Notes under the pieces: generated by a model
Seen by the model: only the letters and a program-made list of their open reading frames with translations
What the model was told of the DNA's origin: nothing
Database searches by the model: none
From: Flavihumibacter cheonanensis
Lineage (GTDB): Bacteria > Bacteroidota > Bacteroidia > Chitinophagales > Chitinophagaceae
Direction of reading: 5' to 3'
DNA length: 64,000 bases
NCBI RefSeq assembly: GCF_022352215.1
Contig: NZ_JAKRWF010000004.1
Location: forward strand, 1 to 64,000
Part shown: one piece after another, positions 24,620 through 33,652 of the stretch
How positions within the stretch are numbered: the first letter of the stretch is position 1
Layout: every line of letters begins with the position of its first letter
Translations under genes and position numbers: made by a program

Positions 24620-24886
24620 TTGAATCTATTATCAATCAATCCACTCGTATACCAAACCATTGGATGGATCGGCACCATTGCTTATCTATTAGGGTATTTC
24701 CTGCTTACTACCAATAAACTGAAAGCCAATCAGATCCGGTACCATGTACTGAATATAATTGGCTCTATCGGGCTTACTGCCAATGCTGTATATTACACCG
24801 ATCTTCCCAATGTAGTGGTGAATGTGGTTTGGGGTATCATTGCAGCCGGGGCTATTTATGTGCTGCTGCGGAAGCGGAAAGGTTAA
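24620..24886 (+). CDS. Small membrane protein, CBU_0592-like (88 aa)
   Basis: A three-helix hydrophobic protein with QTIGWIGTIAYLLGYFLLT, NIIGSIGLTANAVYY and VVVNVVWGIIAAGAIYVLL, the pattern of the CBU_0592-like family of unknown function. No in-frame ATG precedes the first helix, so the TTG at 24620 is the likely start. Its ribosome-binding site is weak. The 3' end overlaps the 3' end of the convergent TetR gene by 35 bp. Confidence 0.75.
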   Translation: MNLLSINPLVYQTIGWIGTIAYLLGYFLLTTNKLKANQIRYHVLNIIGSIGLTANAVYYTDLPNVVVNVVWGIIAAGAIYVLLRKRKG

Positions 24887-25469
24887 GTTGAATCAATGCC
24901 TGGCTTTTATAATAATCCAGCCTTTTTCGGTATTCCTCCTTTTTTACTACTAATGTCAGATAATAATAAGCCCCATCCACAATTACGAAAATCATATCTG
25001 CTGCCCTTGCAGGGTCTTTCACTTTTAATTCCCCAGCCTGGTTGCAGGCAAGTATCATCTTCTCCAGGTTCTCCCTCAACTGATCCAGTACCATTTTAAA
25101 CTTAGCTTTGAGTTTCTTGTCGCGGAATACCATTGAATAACAACTATACGCTACGCTGTCGTCAAATAATATATTCCATTTCTGAGAGAATAAACGATCT
25201 ATTACGGTCAACAATCTTTTCTGCGGATCTTCTTCCAACGCAGCAGGGGTTTTGAATATTTGCAGGTAACGCTCAAGGATAAACTCTATCAAAGCAGTAA
25301 CCAATTGTTCTCTTGTCTGGAAATAATGTATAATCAGACTCGGATTAATATCCATGGAAGCAGCAGTTTTTGCAATGGATGCATTTTCCAGTCCTTCTTT
25401 TTTTGCCAGCTTATAAAAGGCGCTGACGATCTCCGCCTGCCGGGATTCCTTTAAACTCTTTCTTCCCAT
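24852..25469 (-). CDS. TetR-family transcriptional regulator
   Basis: A 205-aa regulator with an N-terminal TetR DNA-binding domain: residues ~10-55 include IVSAFYKLAKKEGLENASI and the recognition helix region INPSLIIHYFQTREQL. The rest is a helical ligand-binding domain. It is divergent from the SusC/SusD operon, and the palindrome at 25601-25626 lies between the two start codons. It probably represses that operon and is released by a substrate-related ligand. A TATATTTG box at 25492-25499 on the minus strand could be its own -7 element. Confidence 0.9.
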   Translation of the reverse strand: MGRKSLKESRQAEIVSAFYKLAKKEGLENASIAKTAASMDINPSLIIHYFQTREQLVTALIEFILERYLQIFKTPAALEEDPQKRLLTVIDRLFSQKWNILFDDSVAYSCYSMVFRDKKLKAKFKMVLDQLRENLEKMILACNQAGELKVKDPARAADMIFVIVDGAYYYLTLVVKKEEYRKRLDYYKSQALIQLNLSASAAAHK

Positions 25470-25491
25470 GTAGTATGCTTAGGGTTCCAGA

Positions 25492-25499
25492 CAAATATA
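25492..25499 (-). promoter_or_regulatory. Candidate -7 box of the TetR gene
   Basis: TATATTTG on the minus strand is a perfect match to TAnnTTTG and lies 23 nt before the ATG at 25469. I see no good -33 element at the usual distance. Confidence 0.35.
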
Positions 25500-25600
25500 A
25501 TGTACGCTGTTCATTTTTCTTGTAGAATCATTCCTACGCAATCGTTTGTCTGAATTTAACCAGATTATCTTTTTGTAAAACTATTATTATTTAATTTTAA

Positions 25601-25626
25601 ATAAATTGAATGAACGTTCAATTTAT
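25601..25626. promoter_or_regulatory. Palindromic operator, probable TetR site
   Basis: Perfect 10-bp arms ATAAATTGAA (25601-25610) and TTCAATTTAT (25617-25626) flank TGAACG; a TGAACGTTCA palindrome is embedded. It is in the TetR/susC intergenic region, directly upstream of the susC -33 element. Binding here could block RNA polymerase on the susC promoter. Confidence 0.65.
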
Positions 25627-25627
25627 A

Positions 25628-25657
25628 TTGTTTCAAAAGAAAAACTAATCATCTTTG
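25628..25657 (+). promoter_or_regulatory. Candidate promoter of the SusC/SusD operon
   Basis: TTG at 25628-25630 is followed after 19 nt by CATCTTTG at 25650-25657, one base off TAnnTTTG. The predicted transcription start is near 25663, and the ATG is at 25692. Confidence 0.45.
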
Positions 25658-25691
25658 AAACATCATTTATTAGCCACTAATACAGCTTATT

Positions 25692-28600
25692 ATGAAAAGA
25701 ATTGCGCTTAACTGTTTATTCCTGCTGCTGGCCTGTTGGAGCTTCGCACAGGATAACCCGGTAACCGGTACAGTCCGGTCTGCAGAGGGTACTCCACTGG
25801 CTGGAGTTACTATTCTGGATAAGTCTACCGGCAAGGGAACGAATACAAATGCAGAAGGAAAGTTTTCCATTCAGGTGGGTTCCAATGCCATTTTGGAGTT
25901 TTCATTTATTGGCTACACTAAACAATTAATACCATTAAATGGTCGTCGGGAGCTTTCTGTTCAACTAACCCTGAGCGATGGTACTGAACTGGGTGAAGTA
26001 GTTGTTACTACCGCGCTGGGTATTAAAAAACAACAGAAAACTTTGGGCTATGCGGTGCAGGAAGTTAGTGGTGAAACAATGGCCAAGACAAAAGCACCCA
26101 CTCCTTTAGCTGCGCTTACAGGGAAAGTGGCCGGGTTGAATATTACCAATACAACCGACCTGTTCCGGAATCCGGGAATTTCTTTAAGAGGTCGCACTCC
26201 TTTGATTGTGATCGATGGCATACCTGATCCGGATGCAGATCCCTATAAAATAAATGCGGATGATATTGAAAGTATATCAGTATTAAAAGGTCCGGCTGCA
26301 GGTGCGCTGTATGGGGCACTTGGGGTAAATGGTGCCATTATGTATACGACTAAAAAAGGTAAGAAAGGAAAACTAACCGTAGAGTTTAATTCTTCTACCA
26401 TGTTTCAAACTAGTTATACAGTGGTGCCGGAAGTGCAAACCGTTTATGGAAATGGTGACCAGGGACGTTATGCCTATTCCAATGGTTCCGGTGGTGGAGC
26501 CGAAGGTGGTGGCTGGATTTGGGGCCCCAAACTGGATCAGCGCGATCCGTCTACACCAAGTGGCTTTTATGAAACAACACAATATGATAGTCCGATTGAT
26601 CCGGTAACTGGTCAACGAATTCCGACACCCTGGATATCAAGAGGAAAAAATAATATCAAAAACTTTTTCCGTACAGGTATGCTCTCTACTAACAGCATCT
26701 CTGCTTCAGTAGGTACGGAGAAAGGTTCGTTCCGAATTGCAGCAAACCATATGTACCAGCAGGGGGTAGTTCCGAACACGGGATTGAATAACAGTTCCTT
26801 TTCTATTGGTGGTACCTATCAACTGGCTCCCAAGCTCAGTATGGATGCTAAGCTTACCTATAACAGGGAATATTCTGATAACTATCCAACTGTGGGTTAC
26901 GGTCCGCCCAATTATCTGTATAATCTTATTCTTTGGATCGGTCCGGATATTGATATCCGTGATCTCGAAAATTACTGGATGCCTGGCAGAGAAGGTTTGC
27001 AACAGCGTAATTACAATCTTTCCTGGTACAATAATCCGCATTTTATCGCCAATGAATTATTGAACGGATATAAAAGAAACAACAGTTTTGGTCAGGCTAC
27101 TTTTGATTACAAAATCACCAAGGATCTCTCCCTTAAGTTCAGAAATGGATTTAACCAATACTCAAGTGTAGCAGACACAAGGGAGCCTTACAGTTATATC
27201 GCCTATAGCTATATTTCAAGAGGAAATTTTTCTTCCCAGCAATCTAATTATTTTGATATCAATTCAGATTTAATTCTGAATTACAAGCATGATTTTGGAA
27301 ATAATTTCGGCATCAATCTAACAGCAGGTGCAGCTAATGCCTATCGTCGATTTGAGTCGGTATATACCAGTACCGATGGCTTAACCATACCAGAGTTTTA
27401 TTCCCTTACGAATTCCATCAATCCTTTGAAAGGTTCCAGTACCCTGAATGAAAGAAGAACGGGAAGTTTATATGGTATGATAGATGCGGAAGCGTTGGGA
27501 TTTCTCTATCTCAATCTGACAGGACGCTATGATAAAACATCTACCCTGCCCATCAGGAACAATGGTTATTTTTATCCCTCAGCAGGCTTATCAGCAGTTT
27601 TATCTGATAAACTGAACTTACCGGAAGCAATTTCTTTCCTGAAACTCAGAACATCCTGGGCTAAGGTAAATACCGGCTTTATTGATGCTAATAATCCTTA
27701 TGCACATTTAACTACGTATCAGATTGGTCCTAAATGGAATAATGTTCCATCCCTGGTTTGGCCAACCACATTTATTTCTCCTGATTTAGTACCCGCAACT
27801 GTTGAGTCGGCTGAATTTGGGGGTGTAATTGGTTTATTGAATAATAGAATCAACCTGGATGTAACCTATTTCACGAATCGCGATTACAACAACTTCATCA
27901 ATGTTACCCAATCACAGGCAAGTGGTAATACCAGTGTACTCAAAAATGCCAATGTGTTTCAACGCCGGGGTTGGGAATTTGTATTGAGTGGTTATCCGGT
28001 TAGGGGAAAAAATTTCAAATGGGAAACGACCTTTAACTTTTCAAAAGTGCATCGCTGGTTAAAAGACGCTACAGATAATCCGGATGGTTATATCGGTCAG
28101 ATCAAAGAAGGACAACGGATGGACAGGATTTATATAACCGAGGCCCGTACTCCAGATGGCCAGGCAATTTATAATTCTAATGGTATGCAGGCCTATACAC
28201 CATTCGGACAATATTTTGGGGATCGTGATCCGGATTGGATTTATGGCTGGCAGAACAACTTTAGTTTTAAGAATTGGAATCTCTCCTTTTCGGTGGATGG
28301 AAGAATTGGCGGATTGATTTATTCCACTACCAATCAGAAAATGTGGTGGGGTGGAACAGCCAAAGGGACTGTTACTCCTTTCAGAGATGACGCGAATGCC
28401 GGGAATAGTACGTATGTAGGACCAGGAGTAGTTGTAACCTCCGGGAATGTTGAATACGACAGTTATGGAAATATCATTTCTGATACGAGAAAATTTGCTC
28501 CCAATACTACGCCGGTTAACTACATCAGTTTCATGCAAACAACCAGTGGAGCCATGCTGAATAATTATTTCTACTACAGCGGAACCTATCTGAAAATGCG

Positions 28601-28793
28601 TGAACTGGTACTGACTTATCAATTGCCAGCTAAAATTATGAAAGGCGTATTTACCGGGGCTTCTGTTTCTTTTATTGCCAACAATCTATTCATCCTGGCA
28701 AAGATTCCAAATGTGGATCCAGATGCAGAACGGGATGAATTGCAAACTCCTTCAATGAGAAGCATGGGTGTGAATTTTAATATTCGATTCTGA
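25692..28793 (+). CDS. SusC/RagA-type TonB-dependent receptor
   Basis: This 1033-aa outer-membrane transporter has a signal peptide (MKRIALNCLFLLLACWSFAQ). A carboxypeptidase-like domain follows (residues ~22-100: VTGTVRSAEGTPLAGVTI and GKFSIQV). Next come the plug (GEVVVTTALGIKKQQKTLGY, IESISVLKGPAAGALYG) and a 22-strand-type barrel ending GVNFNIRF. It pairs with the SusD gene 29 nt downstream to take up oligomeric nutrients. No glycoside hydrolase, lyase or sulfatase lies nearby. The genes that follow encode a phosphodiesterase and a peptidase, so the cargo is unlikely to be a plain polysaccharide. Confidence 0.93.
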   Translation: MKRIALNCLFLLLACWSFAQDNPVTGTVRSAEGTPLAGVTILDKSTGKGTNTNAEGKFSIQVGSNAILEFSFIGYTKQLIPLNGRRELSVQLTLSDGTELGEVVVTTALGIKKQQKTLGYAVQEVSGETMAKTKAPTPLAALTGKVAGLNITNTTDLFRNPGISLRGRTPLIVIDGIPDPDADPYKINADDIESISVLKGPAAGALYGALGVNGAIMYTTKKGKKGKLTVEFNSSTMFQTSYTVVPEVQTVYGNGDQGRYAYSNGSGGGAEGGGWIWGPKLDQRDPSTPSGFYETTQYDSPIDPVTGQRIPTPWISRGKNNIKNFFRTGMLSTNSISASVGTEKGSFRIAANHMYQQGVVPNTGLNNSSFSIGGTYQLAPKLSMDAKLTYNREYSDNYPTVGYGPPNYLYNLILWIGPDIDIRDLENYWMPGREGLQQRNYNLSWYNNPHFIANELLNGYKRNNSFGQATFDYKITKDLSLKFRNGFNQYSSVADTREPYSYIAYSYISRGNFSSQQSNYFDINSDLILNYKHDFGNNFGINLTAGAANAYRRFESVYTSTDGLTIPEFYSLTNSINPLKGSSTLNERRTGSLYGMIDAEALGFLYLNLTGRYDKTSTLPIRNNGYFYPSAGLSAVLSDKLNLPEAISFLKLRTSWAKVNTGFIDANNPYAHLTTYQIGPKWNNVPSLVWPTTFISPDLVPATVESAEFGGVIGLLNNRINLDVTYFTNRDYNNFINVTQSQASGNTSVLKNANVFQRRGWEFVLSGYPVRGKNFKWETTFNFSKVHRWLKDATDNPDGYIGQIKEGQRMDRIYITEARTPDGQAIYNSNGMQAYTPFGQYFGDRDPDWIYGWQNNFSFKNWNLSFSVDGRIGGLIYSTTNQKMWWGGTAKGTVTPFRDDANAGNSTYVGPGVVVTSGNVEYDSYGNIISDTRKFAPNTTPVNYISFMQTTSGAMLNNYFYYSGTYLKMRELVLTYQLPAKIMKGVFTGASVSFIANNLFILAKIPNVDPDAERDELQTPSMRSMGVNFNIRF

Positions 28794-28822
28794 TCAGTTT
28801 CTGAACCGTAAAAATTACAACG

Positions 28823-30304
28823 ATGAACAAGACAATACTTTATTCAACTATAGTTGGTATGCTGGTATTTGCTTCCTGTAAAAAGTACGAAGCATTCCAG
28901 GATAACCCAAACAATCCCACACAGGCAGATCCTTCCTTATTGCTACCATCCATTGAGCGGACGGCCTTTTCTACCATTTCTGCTGATGCAGCCTTGGCGA
29001 GTCGTTACCTGGTTTATACACAGGGGGCCAGCAATACGCAGTATTATGGCTGGCAGCGCAGTAGCATGGCTTATAATAATATTTCCCAGGTTATCAGAAT
29101 GGAGCAGGAAGCAGCCAGGACAAATAAGCCGAACTATCGCTATATCGGTAAATTTCTTAAGTCTCATTTTATTCTGAATATGACTCAGACATTTGGTGAT
29201 ATTCCTTATAGCCAAATGATGCAGTCTATATTGAATGGGAATTTTTCTGATTCGAGTGCGATTCGTCCGGCTTACGATAAGCAGGAGGATATTTACCTGG
29301 GTGTACTGAATGATCTTAAAATAGCTGCTGATTCACTGGATGCAAATGGTATTGCTATTGGTGGAGATCTGATTTATAACGGCAATATAGAAAAATGGAA
29401 ACGGCTTATCAATTCTTATACTTTACGTATACTGATGAGTTTGTCGAAAAAAGAAAATAATACTGCACTGAATATTAAGTCGCGGTTTAATGAAATTATT
29501 TCCAATCCGGCCAAGTATCCACTAATGACATCTAATGCTGATAATGGCCGATTACCGTATTACGATATTACCGGCAATCAGTATCCGTATTTCAATAACA
29601 ACTCCATGAAAACGGATTACTACCTGGATGTTTCTTTTATTACGATGCTGCAGGACTTAAAGGATCCGAGGCTGTTTGTATTTGGGAAGCCAACTCCATC
29701 CAGCAACGGTGCAGTAATGGATTTTGATTCCTATGATGGTCTTTCCGGAAGTGCACCCCTGGCAGAAAATACAGCCAAGCGTGGTGCGGGCAATGCATCA
29801 CAGATCAACGATCGATATGCGTATACAGCTATTAATGAACCCAGTTTGCTGTTTAGTTATGCAGAACTGCAATTTATCCTGGCTGAGGCGGTGGTAAGAG
29901 GTTGGATAAGCGGTGATGCATCCACCTATTATACAAATGGAATCAAGGCTTCTATGGAATTCTCTAACTACAACAACACCTATTCGGAGCAACTCATGAA
30001 TACGTATATTGCGAGTAGTGAAGTGGCATTGGAAGCAGGTAGGGAAATTGAACAGATCATCACACAGAAATACATCAGTATGTTCATGAATACAGGATGG
30101 CAACCTTTTTATGAGCAACGAAGAACCGGGTTTCCACAATTTGATGTATCAGGTGCGGGAATCTTAAATGATGGACGTATTCCCAAAAGATGGATGTACC
30201 CTAATGATGAATTTGTAAACAATCGGGTTAATGTAGAGAATGCGATAAAAAATCAGTTTCCTGAGGGCGATGATATTAATGGAACCATGTGGATAGTACA
30301 ATAA
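28823..30304 (+). CDS. SusD/RagB-type substrate-binding lipoprotein
   Basis: A 493-aa surface lipoprotein with lipobox FASC near residue 19 (MLVFASCKKYEAF). SusD-type features follow: NPNNPTQADPSLLLP, tetratricopeptide-like helices, and the C-terminal substrate-binding region with AYTAINEPSLLFSYAELQFILAE in two parts. It would sit on the extracellular face of the SusC barrel and capture the ligand. It is in the same operon, 29 nt after susC and one base before the phosphodiesterase gene. The sequence resembles the SusD/RagB-like subgroup more than the starch-binding SusD itself. Confidence 0.92.
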   Translation: MNKTILYSTIVGMLVFASCKKYEAFQDNPNNPTQADPSLLLPSIERTAFSTISADAALASRYLVYTQGASNTQYYGWQRSSMAYNNISQVIRMEQEAARTNKPNYRYIGKFLKSHFILNMTQTFGDIPYSQMMQSILNGNFSDSSAIRPAYDKQEDIYLGVLNDLKIAADSLDANGIAIGGDLIYNGNIEKWKRLINSYTLRILMSLSKKENNTALNIKSRFNEIISNPAKYPLMTSNADNGRLPYYDITGNQYPYFNNNSMKTDYYLDVSFITMLQDLKDPRLFVFGKPTPSSNGAVMDFDSYDGLSGSAPLAENTAKRGAGNASQINDRYAYTAINEPSLLFSYAELQFILAEAVVRGWISGDASTYYTNGIKASMEFSNYNNTYSEQLMNTYIASSEVALEAGREIEQIITQKYISMFMNTGWQPFYEQRRTGFPQFDVSGAGILNDGRIPKRWMYPNDEFVNNRVNVENAIKNQFPEGDDINGTMWIVQ

Positions 30305-30305
30305 T

Positions 30306-31541
30306 ATGAGAAAGATAATTCTAACGACCCTTGCCTTGCTGGTGCTGACAGTGCTGCAGGCTCAAAAAGCGCGTAAAGTTGTTTTTGTAATTGTGGATGG
30401 TATAGCGGCAGATGTCATTGAGTCGCAGCCTACTCCCAACCTGGATAAAATTGCCAAACAAGGTGGGTATGCACGTGCCTATGTGGGTGGCGAGAAGGGT
30501 GGGTATTCGCAAACACCTACCATTTCGGCAGTAGGTTATAATAGTTTGCTGACTGGTACCTGGGTAAATAAACACAATGTGTGGGACAATGATATTACGG
30601 TACCCAATTACAATTACTGGACGATTTTTCGTTTTTTCAAAACACAGTACCCGGAAAAGAAAACAGCTATATTTTCCAGTTGGCTGGATAACCGAACCAA
30701 ACTGGCAGGCGATGGATTACCTGAAACCGGCAGTTTGAAGATCGATTATAAAGTAGATGGCTTGGAGCTGGATACGGTTCGTTTTCCGCATGACAAGCAA
30801 AGAGACTATATGCACCGGATAGATGAAGAAGTAGTGGCAGGTGCGAGTACCGCTATCCGGGAGCAAGCGCCGGATTTATCCTGGGTGTACCTGGAGTATA
30901 CAGATGACATGGGACATATGTACGGAGATAGTGAGCAATTTTACAAAGCGGTTGGTTATATGGATCAGCAGATGGGAAAGTTGTGGGAAGCTATTCAATA
31001 CCGGCAGCAACAATTCAAGGAAGAATGGGTCATCTATATTACTACAGATCATGGAAGAGATGCAAAAACCGGGAAACATCATGGTGGGCAATCCGATCGC
31101 GAAAGAAGTACCTGGATTGTGACCAGTGCGCCGGGCCTCAATAATTATTTCAAGTCAGGGAAAGCAGGTGTGGTGGACATCATGCCATCCATGGCACGCT
31201 TCCTTAACATTACCATTCCACGGGAGCAGGCAATGGAAATAGATGGAATTTCTATAACGGGCCCTCTATCTGCGAAAAATTTGACTGCAAAAGAAGTCGG
31301 TGGTCAGATACATATTAGCTGGGAACCGGTAACCCGAAAAGGGAAAGCCAAGATATGGATCAGTTTTACCAATGATTTCAAGACGGGTGGTAGAGATAAC
31401 TATGCACTTGTAAAAGAGGTAGCGCTTGCTGATGGAAAAGCGATTATTGACCTGCCGGCTGAGCGTTCAACAATTTATAAGATCGTACTGGAAACACCTC
31501 ATCATTTTCTGAACAGGTGGGTGATTGCAAACGAGCGCTGA
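30306..31541 (+). CDS. Secreted type I phosphodiesterase / alkaline phosphatase superfamily enzyme
   Basis: After a signal peptide (MRKIILTTLALLVLTVLQAQ) the 411-aa protein has the nucleotide pyrophosphatase/phosphodiesterase layout. A metal-binding aspartate is in VVFVIVDGIA and a probable nucleophile threonine in QTPTISAVGYNSLLTG. Further metal ligands lie in YTDDMGHMYG, TTDHGRD and KHHGGQSDRE. It should hydrolyse phosphodiesters in the periplasm. It is coupled to the susD gene, so its product or substrate is likely handled by the SusC/SusD pair. Phosphonate, phospholipid headgroup and nucleotide substrates are all possible. Confidence 0.85.
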   Translation: MRKIILTTLALLVLTVLQAQKARKVVFVIVDGIAADVIESQPTPNLDKIAKQGGYARAYVGGEKGGYSQTPTISAVGYNSLLTGTWVNKHNVWDNDITVPNYNYWTIFRFFKTQYPEKKTAIFSSWLDNRTKLAGDGLPETGSLKIDYKVDGLELDTVRFPHDKQRDYMHRIDEEVVAGASTAIREQAPDLSWVYLEYTDDMGHMYGDSEQFYKAVGYMDQQMGKLWEAIQYRQQQFKEEWVIYITTDHGRDAKTGKHHGGQSDRERSTWIVTSAPGLNNYFKSGKAGVVDIMPSMARFLNITIPREQAMEIDGISITGPLSAKNLTAKEVGGQIHISWEPVTRKGKAKIWISFTNDFKTGGRDNYALVKEVALADGKAIIDLPAERSTIYKIVLETPHHFLNRWVIANER

Positions 31542-31550
31542 ATTAATTTA

Positions 31551-31590
31551 ATTTAAAACATATGCCTATTTTTATGCAAATGTTTTAAAT
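31551..31590 (+). promoter_or_regulatory. Perfect inverted repeat reaching the M20 start codon
   Basis: ATTTAAAACAT (31551-31561) and ATGTTTTAAAT (31580-31590) are perfect 11-bp complements with an 18-nt spacer. The right arm includes the first bases of the start codon at 31589. It can act as a DNA operator or as an mRNA hairpin that hides the start. Low GC content increases the chance of coincidence. Confidence 0.45.
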
Positions 31591-33130
31591 GAAAAAGCTG
31601 GGCATTGTTGTTGGACTGATAGTACTTGTATTAGTAGCTATCGTTGTGGGTAAAACACTTACGCATCCTTTTGCAAAATTATCCGCGGAGCAGCCGGAGC
31701 CTTTAAAAGTTCCTGTTTCAGAACAAAGTGTAAAGCGGTTTGCAACCGGACTTCAATACAATACGGTGAGTTATATCGACAGTGCTGAAAATCCGTTTCC
31801 AGTCTATGATTCTTTCCGGTTGTATGTAAGGGAAGCCTATCCGAGAGTGTTTAGTAAGTTGAAAGATACCCTGATCAATGGTCATCAGGTACTATTGGTT
31901 TGGAAAGGCAGCAATCCTTCTTTGAAGCCGCTGCTTTTTATGAGTCATTATGATGTGGTGGCACCAGGTGACCATGAGCACGATGATGATGCTATCGGGC
32001 AGAATATGTTTGATATGTCGGAGGATCCTGCACCACTACCAACAGAAGAATTCAGCAAATGGAACTATCCTCCTTTTTCTGGTGCTGTTACGCAGGGCCG
32101 GATTCATGGCAGGGGTGCCATCGATATGAAAGGTGTCGTCTTTGCTTTGCTTGAATCCGTTGATACCTTACTGGCGCAGCAATTTGTACCACAACGGGAT
32201 ATTTATATCGCCCTGGACCCGGATGAAGAAGTGGGTGGCTTACGAGGTGCTGCCCACCTGGCTGCCTACTTAAAAAATAAAGGCATCCGGTTTGAGACCA
32301 TTTATGATGAAGGAGGGATTGTTGCGAGTCCGGGTACTGCAGAAGGCATCAATCAAAACATTGCGTTTGTAGGAATTGCGGAGAAAGGGGTGGTGGGCTA
32401 TCGGATTAAAGTGAAAGGAACAGGGGGACATTCGTCCATGCCTCCTTTGCAAACAGCTGCAGGGCGGGCTGCCATTATAATGCAGCGACTCGAAAACAAT
32501 CAGTTGCCACAGCGTATGATTAAACCTACCCGTGATTTTATGAATGTTGCGGGATCGGGTATGGGCTTTGCTGGCCGTATGGCGATCGCCAACCAATGGT
32601 TGTTCCAGGGAATGTTATTCAAACAGATGGCTAAAACGCCACAGGCGAATGCCCTTACCAGAACTACCACGGCGATCACGCAGTTGAAAGGAAGTGATGG
32701 CAATAATGTGCTGGCACCGGTGGTGGAAGTGGTGATCAACTTTAGGATCTTACCCGGAGAAACTTCCCAGGATGTATTAGCGCATATCAAAAAAGCATGT
32801 GAAGGATTTGAGGTGGAAATTGATGCACCAAGAATACCGGTTGAGCCATCGAACGTATCACCTACAGACGGAAGAGGGTATGATATAATCCAGGAGGCTG
32901 TGGGACAGTTATATCCCGGAACACTTGTGACACCTTATCTCACCATTGGAGCAACGGATTGTAAACACATGGGCGAGCTGAGCGATCGCATCTATCGGTT
33001 TATGCCGGTGCTGTTAAATCCGTTTGAACAACGCAGCATTCACAATTTCAATGAGTACATGAGCATTGATAATTATGGCCGCATGATATCTTATTACAGT
33101 TATTTAATGCAGCAGTTTGATAAGAAATGA
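31589..33130 (+). CDS. M20-family peptidase, membrane anchored (PM20D1-like)
   Basis: A 513-aa zinc amidohydrolase with an N-terminal membrane segment (residues ~4-24). Catalytic and metal-binding motifs are SHYDVVAPG, GRGAIDMKG and DPDEEVGG. A dimerisation domain follows with VGYRIKVKGTGGHSSMP. The length and N-terminal anchor match the PM20D1/carboxypeptidase S group, which cleaves N-acyl amino acids or dipeptides. It lies 47 nt after the phosphodiesterase gene across an inverted repeat and is probably part of the same operon. Together they suggest scavenging of an amide- and phosphoester-containing molecule. Confidence 0.88.
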   Translation: MKKLGIVVGLIVLVLVAIVVGKTLTHPFAKLSAEQPEPLKVPVSEQSVKRFATGLQYNTVSYIDSAENPFPVYDSFRLYVREAYPRVFSKLKDTLINGHQVLLVWKGSNPSLKPLLFMSHYDVVAPGDHEHDDDAIGQNMFDMSEDPAPLPTEEFSKWNYPPFSGAVTQGRIHGRGAIDMKGVVFALLESVDTLLAQQFVPQRDIYIALDPDEEVGGLRGAAHLAAYLKNKGIRFETIYDEGGIVASPGTAEGINQNIAFVGIAEKGVVGYRIKVKGTGGHSSMPPLQTAAGRAAIIMQRLENNQLPQRMIKPTRDFMNVAGSGMGFAGRMAIANQWLFQGMLFKQMAKTPQANALTRTTTAITQLKGSDGNNVLAPVVEVVINFRILPGETSQDVLAHIKKACEGFEVEIDAPRIPVEPSNVSPTDGRGYDIIQEAVGQLYPGTLVTPYLTIGATDCKHMGELSDRIYRFMPVLLNPFEQRSIHNFNEYMSIDNYGRMISYYSYLMQQFDKK

Positions 33131-33133
33131 AAC

Positions 33134-33649
33134 ATGGCCAGATCAAAAAAGATAACAGAAGGAAGTTGTTTTAAGTTTCAATGTATAACGTCTCAACGAA
33201 TTTATGTAGCGCGTGAAATGAAGTTTGCGGTTACCAGTTTTTATTATTTCCCGCAACTGAAAGACGATACTGAGCTAGATGCTTTAATTCCTGTTGCAAC
33301 ACCCATCTATTCTAATTTTGTTCACAAAGATGTATACAAGGAGATGGAGTTTTTGAAAGTGATTCAGCTTTCAAAAGATGAAGCATCCTTTACTCCGAAA
33401 TTTTTCAGACAGGATTTTACCAATATTCAAAAATGCTATTTGATCATTACAGGACAGTTGGAGCCAATTCCATGCAAGCCGGAGGATTGTATTGGATTGG
33501 AAAGAGCAACTATTCACGAATCAATAGACAGCATTTGTGAAAAACTTGAATTCTTTGTCACGGGGAAAAAGCAAAAATTACACGAACTCTACAGACTTAG
33601 AATTCCAGGTATAGATGAACCATTTGATTTTTCGAAAAAGCTACTCTAA
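33134..33649 (+). CDS. Hypothetical protein, 171 aa
   Basis: I do not recognise this protein. It is soluble, without signal peptide or membrane segment. It starts MARSKKITEGSCFKFQC, has a strand-rich middle and a basic-acidic mixed C-terminal helix, and ends FDFSKKLL. Several cysteines are present (for example CKPEDC), but no clear metal motif. The start follows the M20 stop by 3 nt, so the gene is probably the last of that operon; it ends 3 nt before the convergent hemL stop. A distant link to Imm26-like immunity proteins is possible but not supported. Confidence 0.65.
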   Translation: MARSKKITEGSCFKFQCITSQRIYVAREMKFAVTSFYYFPQLKDDTELDALIPVATPIYSNFVHKDVYKEMEFLKVIQLSKDEASFTPKFFRQDFTNIQKCYLIITGQLEPIPCKPEDCIGLERATIHESIDSICEKLEFFVTGKKQKLHELYRLRIPGIDEPFDFSKKLL

Positions 33650-33652
33650 TCC

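Noticed and set aside
25692-33130. Reading the SusC/SusD operon as a polysaccharide utilisation locus
   Set aside because: No glycoside hydrolase, lyase, esterase or sulfatase is encoded nearby. The accompanying enzymes are a phosphodiesterase and a peptidase.
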